NCBI GenBank assembly: GCA_021014325.1
Contig: CM037472.1
Span: 26,828,039 to 26,892,038, forward strand
Origin: Plazaster borealis
Lineage: Eukaryota > Echinodermata > Asteroidea > Forcipulatida > Labidiasteridae
Direction of reading: 5' to 3'
Length of the DNA: 64,000 nt
The translations under genes were made by a program, and so were the position numbers. Position 1 is the stretch's first letter. The number at the start of each line of letters is the position of its first letter. Positions 12,665-25,440 of the stretch are shown here, piece after piece. A model generated the notes under the pieces. The model was not told the origin of the DNA. It ran no database searches and was given only the letters and a program-made list of their open reading frames with translations.

Positions 12665-13250
12665 TACATGCATGTGGTATAACTCACACAATGATCCTTG
12701 TCATTTGATTGGAGGAACAGGCATCACATGTCATCCTTTATTTTGCCATGTATTTACTGCCACGACGTAAGACCGTCGTAAATGAAAATAAATATAGGAC
12801 GGGTACATATTGATTTTCGATGCTTAGTTCTCAGCGTTGTTCTCAAAACAATCATTCCCGCTAGTTCGTCCAAACAAGGCAAGGTTGTGTCACCGTGAAC
12901 AAGGTTGTGGAGTAGTCTATGTTATTTAGAAGGTCTTTTGAAATAGTTTCAGAGTGTGGAGTGGACATGTTAAATTGTTTCCATATCTATTTTGTGTTTG
13001 TTGTTAACATTTTCAAATGACAAGGATATTACATGTGTGAGTTACATGATACAAACATTAAATGCATTTCCTTTGTGCATTGTTGCAGAATATACTCACT
13101 CGCTGAAATCTGGCGTTTCCATTTCACTCGGCTTCGCTTCAAGAAATGGAACAGTCCAGATTTCACCCCTTGATTATATTCTGCGACAATACACTCACTA
13201 GTACATGCATTCAATATTTGTACAATATCCCCAACCAAGGCTGCACACAA
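12665..13250. mobile_element. Nested foldback (inverted-repeat) region
   Basis: 13050-13125 and 13140-13240 are inverted copies of each other (shared: TGAAATCTGG, GCAGAATATA, CCATTT), so both strands encode similar short peptides. 12670-12712 and 13010-13046 form another inverted pair (CAAATGACAAGGAT...TGTGAGTTA). It is likely a degraded foldback transposon. Confidence 0.65.
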
Positions 13251-13691
13251 ATGAAAAATAAACCATTATAGTAAATTAAAATTACGAGTTTGTGTAAGTC
13301 CACTGTTATGTTAGACTTGACCCAAGTCGAACTTTCGTCGAGTCCTTCGTCGTCTGATTAATACACTGAATGCACTTTAACTCAGAATCGCAGCTTTATT
13401 TCACCACTTTGTTGTGCGCCCTCACTCGCCAGGAAAGTGCAAATCAACTTGATTCGAAAGTCCGACTTGATGAATCTGCCAGGAGGCACCCCCCTGCGTG
13501 ATATGTAGTTATTCATTATGCATATGCAATAGTTTAAATAAGCAATGCACGCGTCCGCTGCTGACCAATGAGATCAGTTCAATTTATGAGGACTCGTTCA
13601 AGTAGGTGTTCACAATAACTCCACGGCGTTACAATCAGGTTAATATGTATGTGATGTGAAGAATCGATATTTAATATAAGCCAGTCTAGTC

Positions 13692-14000
13692 TTTTAGATA
13701 GATTTCCCTTTGTTGACGAATTTCCGTTTTATGTTTAGGCCTATATATTTTTTTAAGAGGGGTTCTGTGCAGGTGTAACAATGGACTGTTCTTACTGCAC
13801 AATGAACCGTTAAACCACAAACATTACATGATTTTAAACTTTGAATAAGTTGCCAATTATGGGAAGAAAAATTATGAAAAATATTCTTCAACAAGCTAAA
13901 CTCTTAATAAATACATTCCCAAGTTTTGAAGAATTTCCGTTTATATTTTGGTATTTTTAAGACATGTGAGGGTGTGACAATGGATAGTACGTATTAACTA
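13692..14000. repeat. Diverged direct duplication
   Basis: 13715-13790 and 13930-13995 share GAATTTCCGTTT, TTTTTAAGA and GGTGT(A/G)ACAATGGA in the same order about 210 bases apart. Confidence 0.5.
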
Positions 14001-14175
14001 CGACGTTGCCCCGGTCTGCATCATGCTTCTCCAATCCCCTCGGACTCCCGACCCTTCCGGTCCCGCTGCCAGTTCGTGGGGGCTGGACCTTGCTCCGCAT
14101 AGCTGCAGCTCCGCGGAGCCCCACGAGATTCACACGGCGTCAATGCAAAACCGATCCGTTGACTCATTGAGCCCC
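14000..14175. other. Isolated GC-rich block of unknown nature
   Basis: About 175 bases of clearly GC- and CpG-rich sequence (CCGACCCTTCCGGTCCCGC, CAGCTCCGCGGAGCCCC) in an AT-rich setting. Both strands hold open frames (plus 14023-14226, 67 codons), none recognisable. It could be an unrecognised exon, a CpG-rich regulatory patch or a fragment of a larger repeat. Confidence 0.4.
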
Positions 14176-15124
14176 AAACGGTCGTCATATCTTATGATTT
14201 TAACAACTGAACAATACCCCACTTAAATATTGATATACTGGCGGAAAGACAGAATCTAAAGACCTTGTTCATGATCACGATGAGCCCCTAACGTTTGAGA
14301 ACCAAAGCATCCACCATCCAGTCATGAAACAACCATTAATGCACATCGTACCTTCACCACCAATAGTGATAGTCGCCATTTTTCAAAACAAAGTTGTATG
14401 GCAGAGTTTCCAAGGAAGTCTTGAATATTCATCAATTTTTCAGGTCAAAGTGTACATAACAGTAATGTATTCTGAATGCTGCAATCTCATTGGCTGCTAC
14501 CCAAATCGGTAGATGAGCTCCATTGGCCGTGTACAAACTTCTGGCGGATTCACCAAGTCGGGTGTCGCGATCCAAAATTCACTGGATGGCAAATAAATGA
14601 CACTAGAGGGCGCGCGTTACAACACTCATAGATTACTGACTCGATTAGCACGCACGAGACCCGACTTGAACCAAGTCTACTGTTATGTGTAACAGGACAT
14701 CAAAGATGGCCACAGTATGATACTCAACAGTTTTGAAGGCCCAACTCTATCCTTTGAGTAAATAATAAAATGAAACAAATAAATAATTGTGAAGCTTGTT
14801 TTATGTTCAATAAAAAAATGTAAAATTCTTAACAAAGCAGCAACAAGATAAAAAATACTTCAAATTAAACCTGCAAGCTAATACTAAGTGTGATAGTGCC
14901 TGCTAATGTAACTTTGGGAGGCTATAGATACATGTAGACTCTGTACATGTACCATGACTTATGTATTTCAATCCAAATATTATGTCATACATGTAGTGTT
15001 TCCTCAGGCAGATGAATTTGCATGTTAACAAGGCCATCCAGCAAATTTGGAAATAGATCCAAAATGTGCATTGAATCATGGAGGTAGAAATAGATTAAGG
15101 CAGCATAGGCATACGTGTATGGAG

Positions 15125-15365
15125 ACTCTTTGGTTAAAGGGGAGGGGGGGGGTTGATTTGCCTTAAATATTACACAAGTATAGAAACATCTGTACCAAAA
15201 TCAATATCAGAAAAAAGTTTGTTTTGCTTTCTCTGGCTAGATTTTTTTTTATTTCCCTTCTTGCTGTGCCCGACTTTTCCCCAATGTTTTGTCTGAAGCT
15301 GCCCACCCTCCTTTGCCCCCCCTGGGTTTTACGCCTATAGAACCAAGGGACTGCACATATTTCCT
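15125..15365. repeat. Dispersed repeat shared with 31665-31825
   Basis: Both copies start with a G-rich run and TTGATTTGCC, contain TTACACA(A/G)(A/G)TA, TTGCTTTCTCT and a C-run, and end near TACGCCTATA or TATGCCTGTA. The family is unnamed. The open frame on the minus strand here is part of the repeat. Confidence 0.6.
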
Positions 15366-16299
15366 TCCCCATGGTTGTACTGATTCAATTTCTAGAGGCA
15401 GGCTGTCTCATTACTAGGGCCTTATCCGAATTGGATAGCTACAGCTATAACTGTTGCTAAGGGTGTTGCTAAGGAAGGATGTACTTTACTTCAACGCATG
15501 ATGACGCGGAAATCTAGCCATAGCCGTAGCTGTAGCCGCCAGTTCGGACACAGCCTACTACTTAAATGAGAAAGGGGAAACACTGAGTAGAAGTTATGAA
15601 ATCACCACCAACTAACTTGGGTAACTTGCATTGTTCCCAATCCTTTACCACTTGGCAGCTTGCCCAATGTAAAAAGGTTCATGAGGACACCCCTTGAAGT
15701 TATAAACTGTGACACGCATACATTGTACATGTACATGTACAGTATATCGAAACAACCAAACATTGATATGAAAAACCACTAAGGTTTCCCTTTGGCATTA
15801 AATGAACTGATAGTGATACTCTGTATATGTTGAAATGATCTATTTATCCTTGATTTGATTATCACTTCCTTGCAAAAACTTTCCGCATCCTGTACCAGAC
15901 AAAGCCCAGGCACCCCCAAAAATAGAAACAAAATAACCCACTAAATTATTTTAGTGACAGTTAATTAAAGTGATTCCCATTGATATAAACTATTCCCCCG
16001 ATCATGTCAATGACAGCAACTTGAAGACATTTCATGCATTAACTCATTTAAAGGAATTTGACAAATATGTACACACGTCTGGTTAATGTTTGAGACAATG
16101 ATGAGTTTACATACAGAGATGCAAATATTTGCAAGTTTATGGCCATGCACTTCTTCTGTTCAGTATTTGTGCCTATATGTATCAACTACCCTGGCCACTA
16201 AAACCTGAACAACAGGAAATACTAGTAGACCTGAATAATCATTGTACTTGCTCCATGTATAAACGTAATGTTTTCCTTTTAGAAAACAAAGGTCCAGTG

Positions 16300-16625
16300 T
16301 GTAGTTCGTGAAGGGGCACAGCAATTTCCCTCTGGTGAGGGGCACTTCTATTGGGAAAACGTTTTTTAAAAATTGGATTTTTGCAAAGGGCCAGGCCCGG
16401 AATTTCATCTCCGAGAGGACAGGGCCATTTTCATTTTGCAAAGGGCACTTCCATTGGTAAATCTTAAAGTCTATGGGAATCTTTTGAAGGGGCACCATGG
16501 CCAAGACCAGGGGCAACAGAGGCCATGGCCTCCGTGTAATTCCAGGCCTGAAGGGCACCACAGCAAAAGCACAGGGCACCACGGCAATTGCTGTGGGTGC
16601 CGTGGGTTATTTTGAGGCTTGCATG
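16300..16625. repeat. MITE-like repeat related to 51143-51305
   Basis: GGCC(C/T)GGAATTTCATC...GGGCACTTCCATTGG...GCCATGGCCTCC is shared with 51143-51305. An added segment with GGGCACCACAGCAA and GGGCACCACGGCAA follows. Confidence 0.6.
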
Positions 16626-17346
16626 CATGTACTGTACACATGTACATGGTTCTTAGTTTTTTGTTGAATTTAAAGTAAGATGACTCAATTATCATATTTT
16701 TGTTATACTGGTCCGTAATAGATTGTGAATTTTGTTGGTCGAGAACCAATCACATGATGTGCTACAAAGACGCATGTACATGGCTCAAGGGAACAGTGGG
16801 TGATGTACCCCATGAAGTACATAATACCTTGATTGTGCCCACAATTGGTCGCTTCCACCACCTTGTACAATATTAGAAATAGCCCTGGGTATGAGGTTGT
16901 AATTACGTTGCTACATAATTTACGTTCCTGTGTGATGTGCCATAGGGAACAAACAGTAAAGCAATATTTCTGCCAACGACCGCCATTGAATTCATTCGCC
17001 ACTGTTCGTCTGCTTTTTTAACTGTGCCATTTTTGTTGTAATAATGTTGGAAGATGACAACAGATCGTCTCTGATCTATTACCACGGTAACAAAACAATA
17101 GTTTGGGACATTTGCCCACTCGGTGTACAAAACACCATAGACCCCATCACTTTTTGCAACAATTGTATAATACATTGTGAAGTTGCCATCTGGAACTTTT
17201 TTTTTATGACAGCACTGCAAGTCCGGTGGTTTATTCGGCCAGACAATTTCATAAATCTGCACAATTGTTTAATGGTGCATCAGGAGAACCCTATGTACTG
17301 TACATTGAAATCAAACAATATGGGAAAAGTTTACAGATAGCCCAAC

Positions 17347-17710
17347 TTAAAGGTAGGGTTATACGTGTTATTTCTATCTGTAAGCCTCCTTGTTATAAAG
17401 ATGGTAATGGTAGTAAGCATACTGCAAAACTATTTTGTCTGAAATACCCTTGTTGATTAGAAGTATGTTGACAAATTTGAACCTCTAAAACTCAAGGCGA
17501 GTTTTGGAGGCAAATTTCTGTGGTGTCCATTTGTGAAAGCTGCAGCCGGAGATGCGGTTTGTACCCGCTGTCACCTCGCTAAATGTTTTCTCAACAAGAA
17601 GACACTGTATTCAGCTGAAACTTTCACAGGTGACTTTTATCTTTCTCTGTAATTTGGCCTATAAATCAGCATTACGTCGACAAAAAGCAATCTAAGACCC
17701 TACAATTAAA
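17347..17710. mobile_element. MITE family 2 copy (TTAAAGGTAGGGT ends)
   Basis: Left end TTAAAGGTAGGGTTAT, right end the imperfect complement AGACCCTACAATTAAA. The interior carries CCTCCTTGTTATAAAGATGG, the complement of a segment in the copy at 33738-34114. Confidence 0.75.
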
Positions 17711-18371
17711 CATTACTCTGTTCTGTTTACTCTAATATCATATTTACTTGAAACGTTAGCAGAAATTATTAGGGACCAGTCAAAATCCCATATTGATTGG
17801 TAACTGGTTTTAAAATCGGCAACAAATTCAAGCTAAGGAGGTATCAATGTCTAAAAAATGTGGGGGTTTTTTATGAAGTTGTCTTTGACCCACCCCAAAT
17901 TTTGATTTTTAAATATTGATAGACTACTGGCAGTGGTGAGCACACATCGTTAGAATTTGTATGCTACAACATGTAGACACAAAAAAAAAACCTATTTAGT
18001 ACGTACGCATGCGCACCACACTTGGATGCTTGGCAAATGGGAACGCCCCTACGAATTTATGAACGGCAGTCAACGTGTTAAGTACCCAGATACACTGAAG
18101 AACAAAACAATTCCTCAAATGAAGCAGGTATTGTTGATCAATGTTCTCCAAACTCAGGAGTTTTCAATGGCTTTTCCTGGATTCCACTTCAGCTTGCAAC
18201 TTTGCAGCTGAAACAGAAGAGGAAGTTTTTGCCATCTCCCCATCTCAGGCACTGAGGTTGGCTATTGAAACAAGGTTGACCCAATAACAATGGACAAGCA
18301 CAGACATAACAGACATGACAGACGATCTGGAAGGGGCTGCTGGGTATTTGTTAACTCCTTAAAATGTTTTA

Positions 18372-18746
18372 TTTAAATGTATCGTACACGTTTGGTAATG
18401 ACTCAAAACAAATATTAGCATAAAAACTTACTTGGTAACAAGCAACGGAGAGCTGTTGATAGTATAAAACATTGTAGGAAACGACTCCCTCTGAAGTAAC
18501 GTAGTTTTTGAGAAAGAGGTAATTTCTCACTAAAATAATAAAAACTTCTTGCAAGAAGTTTTTATTCCTATCTGAAAGCACACAAATTTGTACAACAAGG
18601 GTGTTTTTTCTTTCATCATTTTCTTGCAACTTCGATGACCAATTGAGCCCAAATTTTCACAGGCTTGTTATTATATGCATATGTTGGGATACACCAAGTG
18701 AGAACACTGGTCTTTGACAATTTCCAAACGTGTTCAGTGCTTAAAA
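18372..18746 (-). mobile_element. MITE family 1 copy
   Basis: Matches 5266-5625. It lies in inverted orientation to 19398-19771. The open frame on the minus strand (18369-18629) is the MITE body. Confidence 0.85.
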
Positions 18747-19397
18747 GAAATATTATAAACTGAATTTTGATTTTGGTTATTTCTTCTGACCCACCAACCC
18801 ACAATTTCAAAAATTATTGTTTTAAAAAAACAATGATTATTCTGAATGGACCTTTGGCAACTTTGTCTGCTTAGCAGCTCATTGAAACTGGTTCCTAGTC
18901 TGTGTACATGTACGTTTTTAGTCTTTGCTAACTACAGCAAGCGAAGTACTGCAGCATTCATAAAAACTACAAGGTAAAAATGTGTGGTGTCCTAATCAGA
19001 TGAATATACAGCAAACCACACCTCACTGCAAGGTTGGGGACAGTCAAAACGCATCAACAACCCTAATCCAGTCTAATCTTTAATCAATATGGTTATAATC
19101 CATGCACATAATCTTGTTATCACTAATAGTACTCCAGCATATAGTCACTTCATTATAGGAATGCAGGGTATTATTGGGCGTTAAATTAAGGGATGCACAG
19201 TGTACACATTTGGGAATATTATTAATATGCATCCATAATGTATTAGAATCAAAAGATGCGAATAGATCAGTTGCAAGTGACAATTTTCAGTGGTTTGCAA
19301 TTTCTCAATACTGATTATGTCTCAGATGTTACTTTCAACTACCGTGTAATTTTTCTTTTAGGAATTCAAATCAATATATTTCAGGTTTGTAATCCCC

Positions 19398-19771
19398 TTA
19401 AAGGCACTGAACACGTTTGGAAATTGTCAAAGACCAGTGTTCTCACTTGGTGTATCCCAACATATGCATAAAATAACAAGCCTGTGAAAATTTGGGCTCA
19501 ATTGGTCATCGAAGTTGCAAGAAAATGTAAAAGAAAAAACACCCTTGTTGTACAAATTTGTGTGATTTTAGATCGGAATAAAAACTTCTTGCAAGAAATT
19601 GTTATTATTTTAGTGAGAAATTACCTCTTTCTCAAAAACTACGTTACTTCAAAAGGAATCGTTTCCTACAATGTTTTATACTATCAACAGCTCTCCGTTG
19701 CTTGTTACCAAGTAAGTTTTTATGCTAATATTTGTTTTGAGTCATTACCAAGCGTGTACGATACCTTTAAA
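19398..19771 (+). mobile_element. MITE family 1 copy
   Basis: Starts TTAAAGGCACTGAACACG and ends ACCTTTAAA. Nearly identical to the complement of 18372-18746, about 650 bases away; the peptides read from both copies match over long stretches. Confidence 0.85.
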
Positions 19772-20998
19772 TACTGGAATTTGCAAATTAAATTAATATG
19801 TACAATTTTTTTTTTTAATGCAAATATTTGAATCAACCACTAACCACATATGGCACAACAATAATTTACTTCAAGTGCACTGATTTAAATGAATTATTTT
19901 AAATATTTTTATTTTGAAAAAACAATCCCAGTAAATATAAACAATTCAACTTCCTTAAGTTTACAATTTACAATTAATTTATAAATCAATTTGTGAATAC
20001 AATAAGTAATATTCTACAAACTAGATTTCCGCTTCCTCCTGCATTCAATCTCAAATCTGGAAATTGTTACCTGTCATTTTTCTAAACCTGGGCTGCCTTG
20101 TAGAAGAATTCAATTTGATGGGTTGACGTTCCAAGGTGAAAACAAGTATAGTGTATGATAATTTATGTACTGAAGTGATTTAACCATGTGTACAGGTGAA
20201 TTCTACAATACATTGAACGTGATAGGGCATACAGGCAGCCATGAAAAGCAATCAATGCTGAAACAATAGACACACTTTCACAGTGTAATTTGCCTTATAT
20301 ACGTACATGTACACAAGTATTTAAATTGTACACGGTACTGTAGTAATTGCTATTTAAAACTGATTGCATAATGCATTAACTTCAGAAGTTTCTACAGTAG
20401 TAGTACAGGATGTGACAGCTTAGGTTTCAGCTCCATGGTTTCAGTTCTACTTCTATGATTCCACTCTGTGCAGACAGTTGAAAAAACAACAATATGTTCA
20501 CAGAATATACCTGTACAAATGTAGGAAGGATTTGGTTTGGAACTGGAGGGATTTTGTTTTTAAATGTGATTTGTTTTATATTAATTGTTATTTTATTTTA
20601 TAAATTACTTTTATTATTTGTATTATTATTATTATTATTTTTTTTTTTTAGGGGGGGGGGTTTCTATTTATTTTATATTAGGCCTATTGGGTTGTTTGTT
20701 TGTTTGGTTGTTTTGTGTGGTTTTTTTGTTTTTGTTGGGGGTGGATACTAAAAACAAGAGTACATGTTAGTTAGATCATGGAGGTCTAATTCTACCTCCA
20801 TGGTTAGATCAAATATTTATAGTGTGCAATTAAAATTCAAGTAAATGTAAAAGCTATGCTTGGTGAGCAAGCCATTGCTTTAAAATAAGGTACACATAGA
20901 AATCTCTAGTGTACCCCACCATTCATGATGCAATGTACAAGTAGAAAGGATCAAACAATGAAACTTTCAGCTGATGATACACCTTCTGTCCTCAGTGT
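19772..20998. other. No gene seen; T/G-rich low-complexity tract
   Basis: Contains a TTATT- and G10-rich stretch at 20580-20745 and a small hairpin at 20772-20810 (ATCATGGAGGT...ACCTCCATG). Confidence 0.45.
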
Positions 20999-21002
20999 CT
21001 GC

Positions 21003-21200
21003 AGCGTTCTCCCTTAACAGTGGTCCGCTGGCCAAATGCCAGTTGAAAAACACCTGAGGACCAGTCAAAATTCACTTCAAGTGGTCCGACTGGCTAGTTC
21101 AGTTTGAAAAACTTCCCTATTTCATTTGAAATACGGACCAGTGAAAAAGGTGATGGTCTGGTGAAATGCCAAGCTAACTGGTCCTGCTGGCCAGTCACAA
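21003..21200. repeat. Dispersed repeat with internal GGTCC/CTGGCC duplications
   Basis: Shares TTCTCCCTT(A/T)ACAGTGGTCC and GGCCAAATGC(C/T)AGTT...CACCTGAG with the complement of 59555-59645. Internal units begin with GTGGTCCG(C/A)CTGGC and end with AGTTTGAAAAAC-like sequence. Confidence 0.6.
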
Positions 21201-21889
21201 AAAAAGTTGAGGGCAAACCTTGGTCTGTTACATCAGTCTGTTTATATAATTAATAACATATTCAGATGATGTCATCATACTGCTGACTATGTGATTACTA
21301 TGCATCAACAAATAAATTCACATACACTGTACTAAAACTGTACAAATACATAAAGGATTTGTTCCTGTTTGAGACCGGCTTTGGCAAAAACAGAAAATTC
21401 TCAGCATTTACCATAAATGCCAAAAATAATATTTCCACGAAAAGGTCAACATTTGACCCCAGGGACCAATTAAACATTTTCATATCACCATACAATAGAG
21501 CATTGTCTATAGATTCTGATGGACAAATTTTGAAATGTTGTTGGGAACATTGTTAATTTCAACAAGAAATACCAAAACCTCACATTAAAAAAATTAGGTC
21601 AAAGTTCAGAGTTTTGCCAAAGCCAGTCACATTCAACAATTTATGTCTAGTAAAGAAATGCTTTGTGCTGCAATACAAAAATGTTTTCAACGTACATATT
21701 TACTTTATTTTATTTTTTATTGTAAAAACAAAACGAAATGAAACCAAACAATGAAACCAAAATGTTTAGTGTGATGTGTACTCAATTTAGTTTGTTCTGC
21801 ATTTTTAATAACTTAAAATGTATTATAGGATTTGAGGCATTGCATGGTGAGGTATCAATATATTTGGTTTGCGGTAACACCATGTGTGT

Positions 21890-22165
21890 ATCTACTTGCC
21901 AGGTAGAGTTTGTTCTTAGAGAACTGTCTTGCTTAATTCTACTGCCGCGGAGTAGATTGTTCGGGTGTTCGGGAGACTTCTCAGTTCTGAAAAGAACTGT
22001 CCTGCTTATTAACTATTACCTGTGGGCGGATGGTATAGAAATAGGTTGGGACTACTACTTTAGCTTATAGGATCGTAATTAACTGTACTACCGCGTAGTC
22101 AGTTCTTGGATTGGTCTCAACGTTTCGACTAGCTTGCTCTAGTCATCGTCAGGAGACTAATTTAA
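21890..22165 (-). mobile_element. Probable Penelope-like retroelement terminal fragment
   Basis: On the minus strand reads CCTGACGATGACTAGAGC, then CTAGTCGAAACGTTGAGACC, then a segment with CTACTCCGCGGCAGTAGAAT. The CTGACGA-hairpin-GAAAC pattern resembles the hammerhead-like core carried in Penelope-like repeats. No reverse-transcriptase ORF is nearby. The family assignment is from memory of the motif and is tentative. Confidence 0.4.
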
Positions 22166-24660
22166 AATGATTGTTCAAAATCTGGGCTACTAAAACTTTC
22201 TGGCTGGATGGGCTACTTTAAAAATAGCTTTCAAAATAGCTTTTCAAAGCGCAAAGCCTGTTTAACTGTAGAAGCGATGAAAGGTTCATAAATATTTATC
22301 TCATTTTTGCTGGCTGGCACAAGACTGTCTCAGAGAAAAGAAGGTAGCCATATGTGGGAAGAACGGTCCTTAGATACAGCAGAAAATTGGCCCCTGACTC
22401 TTTACAAAAATAATCAAAGAGCAGGCAAAACATTTCTTCCATGGTATAAATGCATTACAAGCTAAGCATACTCAACTGTCATCAAATGGTTGGGTTGATG
22501 ATCAATCACACGTGAGTGTCATTTGAAATGTACACTCCCTACAAATGGTTCCAGTGCAATTATTGTTAGATTACAGCCATGGACTGGTGGCTTTTACATG
22601 CACCTTTGGGAATACCATGCTCTCTGCTATCACTTGGAATTGGCTTTACATTTGAATGGTCATGGGTGCTAATGTCATCAACCTCTAAAACAAAGCTGGA
22701 CATGCCTTACAAATAATAAAATAGCAAAAAGGCAAAGTAAAAAAAGAAAAAATTGATCGCCCTGTTTGTTTCAAAAAGAGGAGAATGCTGGCCTTTAAAA
22801 AAAAATCCACGATGGCCACCAAGCCTCTGTTTAAAAATGGCAACCAACTTTTCAGTTCAAAATGGCCGCTAGCTTTTTATTTGTAATTTGTAGCTATCCT
22901 ACAAGTACATGTTCATTGTACATTGAAATGGGCGCGCGCACTGCAACCAATTTTTGACTCGCCATTTCTTGAAAAGTATGCACCCTAAAAAGACGCACAT
23001 CGCTGTCGGTGCACAACACGAAAGCACACAAGCAACCCAACAACATGTAGTGCACATTATCCTTTAGTGTACAGAGAACAACAAAGCAGGCTGGCAAAAT
23101 AAATAGTGCGACGAGATCGATGTACTCTTTGACTTATCGGGAAATTAAATTAATCATTGATAGAATGGTGAAGGGAAATTACATGAAAAATCTAGTCTTT
23201 TGTGGGGGATTTTTTTTTTTTAAGACACAGCTTCAAAACAATGATGTGGACAGGAACAATTAACTTGTTTGTCTTTTAACTTGGCCTACTCTATTCAAAC
23301 ATTCTGGCCACTATCTGTGAAAATATGCTTCCAGTTCCAGCAATAATTGTTTCTTCTCTGCAAGTGTAAAGAAAGACCACCAAAGGATCAACAAAAGATA
23401 GTACATACTGCTTTATTGGTGGCACTGTGTTGTTACCAAACACACTGGACAGTCACAGAGTCAGTGATTGAGTAAACATTAATTTACGGTCATTATTTAA
23501 GTTTTAAACAAGTTAGTCCAACAACTGGAACAAATAAGGTTCCCATGACATAGGTGAAACTGTATGTAACTTAAGTGAGCATCTTAAAAACTCTAATAAA
23601 AACTCTCAGCAAATTTGGATCTGGTTTTCGCATCCTTTCAAATACCCCGTCTTATTTTGCATGATGTTCGAATAAAAAAGAATCAACTGAGCATTAATTG
23701 TGATGGACAGTAGTACCCAAACAAAGCTGTGAATTAACCTGTGAAACTTAACTTTACAATTGCACTCTGCCAGTCATTCTCAATTCAGCTTGGATCATAA
23801 CCCATGCCCCTGGGCATTGGTCAAAAGATCACACTTACATGTACAATAAGCAGTAAAAACCACCTTGACATCAGACAAAAACTATCCTGACATAATTTGT
23901 CACCTCGTTGTTACCCATTCTACATTACATATACCCCTAGGCTATGTGGATTCTGTTATACTGTATACAGTATAAAGCAGAACTGGTGGCTGGTTTGATG
24001 TGAATTTCGCATCGGGGATAAAGAATATTTTTTGGGCTTTTTTGCCCTTACACTGATGTGTATTAAGCACTCTATACTCTGTACTCCCCTTCCTTCCTTT
24101 GCCTACAAAACCGTCCAGAAAACTCCACCAGATTTTCGGGTTAGACAGTAACAACAGGAAGGTTTTAATAAATAAGATAGATTTTATTGAGCTTCAATTG
24201 GGTAGTTGTGTCGTATTTATTGTGTTTTTTTATCTTGAATTTACACCGCTGTTATCACAGAAATAGTTTAAAAATTACACTGGTAAAAAACGGAATTCAG
24301 AGTTTTAGAAAACAGAATTCAGTAAATTACATCACGGAAAACTCTGATGTCTGTATGGGATATGAAGTCAAAATAAAAGGGAATTTAAAGATGGTTTGCA
24401 GTGGATGATATCTTCTGTGACATCAAAGCTTTCAAAATAATGCATAATTACGTTTAACATTAATTTTCCGTGTTACTTTCTTTGACTTTTCAAAAGCTAT
24501 CAACAATCTTTTCATAAATTTAATGAAATAGCTCACACAATATGTAACACACTACTGACCCCAATAAAACCTGAACACCTAGTGTTTGTTTTGACAAACA
24601 CTAAATTCATAGATACTTTTAATTTGCTTATTGATCCCCAAATTTATTCTTGACACCAAA
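22166..24660. other. No gene seen
   Basis: AT-rich sequence without a recognisable exon. Includes short GC-richer patches near 22925-23060 with no coding character. Confidence 0.4.
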
Positions 24661-24664
24661 CGGA

Positions 24665-24767
24665 AGACTTCTGAGATGATAGCGGGCGTCCCAATCACTG
24701 GTACTTTTCCATTGTTCTCAGCGACAACACAATTAAAAAGGAAGGCCCGCTATCATCTCAAAAGTCT
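24665..24767. mobile_element. Very short hairpin element
   Basis: 22-base arms (24665-24686 and 24746-24767) pair with one mismatch: AGACTTCTGAGATGATAGC and complement, with a spacer of about 60 bases. Size and layout suit a tiny MITE. Confidence 0.55.
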
Positions 24768-24849
24768 CCCATTGTAAATACAAACTTAAATAGCCCAAGA
24801 AATTATGTGGTGTCCTGTGACTTAGAGTAAAATGTGGAATATTCGGGAC

Positions 24850-25270
24850 TTGATAATAATAATAATAATAATAAAGACATTTGTAAAGCGCCTAATGCCA
24901 AAGCCTCTAAGCGCATAAAGAGAACAAGAAAATAATTATACAATAAGTGAAAGATAATTAAAGTAAGCAGATTACAAATAAGCAGCTTCAAACAAATGAG
25001 TTTTTAACAGAGACTTAAAACAGTGTAAAGAACTAGCCTGGCGAATATGCACAGGAAGACTATTCCAAAGATGTGGGGCAGCATAAGAAAATGATCTTTG
25101 ACCATAAAAAATGGAAAAAGCTCTAGTAGTTGTGGTAAGCAATGACTGTTGAGATGAACATAAAGTCCGAGTGACTTGAACAAATTTGTACCGAAAATAA
25201 CAAATCCAACTGAAATGCTGATCTTTTTTTAGGGAAGACTGTGGTTTAAAAACTTAAAAAGTCAACTCTC
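24850..25270 (-). pseudogene. 5'-truncated LINE: C-terminal end of a non-LTR reverse-transcriptase ORF and 3' tail
   Basis: The minus-strand frame from about 25270 to TAA at 24974-24972 reads through YKFVQVTRTLCSSQQSLL, YGQRSFSYAAPHLWNSLP and SSLHCFKSLLKTHLFEAAYL. The 'APHLWNSLP...F(K)xLLKTHLF' ending is characteristic of CR1/Jockey-type LINE reverse transcriptases. Downstream, AGGCGCTTTACAAATGTC and a (TTA)n tail (complement 24856-24875) complete the 3' end. No RT catalytic motif remains, so it is a dead, 5'-truncated copy inserted in minus orientation. Confidence 0.8.
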
Positions 25271-25440
25271 TTATAAAATTTAGTATGAAGATGCGGAGCA
25301 TCTTAAGTGTATGGTATTTATTTCTTCACAATTAGTATTAATGACAAATTTCTTAAAACCTAGAGAATTGGAACGAATCATCCATGTATCATCTTCTGAA
25401 AAACGGAGGAGTGATGACCAATACTCCAAAGATACAAATT

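Noticed and set aside
13029..13250. Similar small peptides on both strands near 13.1 kb
   Set aside because: Explained by the inverted repeat, not by protein homology.
15163..15372. 69-codon minus-strand frame with basic residues
   Set aside because: Falls within a dispersed repeat also present at 31665-31825, where the frame is not preserved.
16903..17262. 119-codon minus-strand frame overlapping a 98-codon plus-strand frame
   Set aside because: Both strands are open over the same stop-poor stretch and neither peptide is recognisable.
18369..19831. Matching 86- and 115-codon frames that look like a gene pair
   Set aside because: Both lie within MITE family 1 copies; the match is repeat identity.
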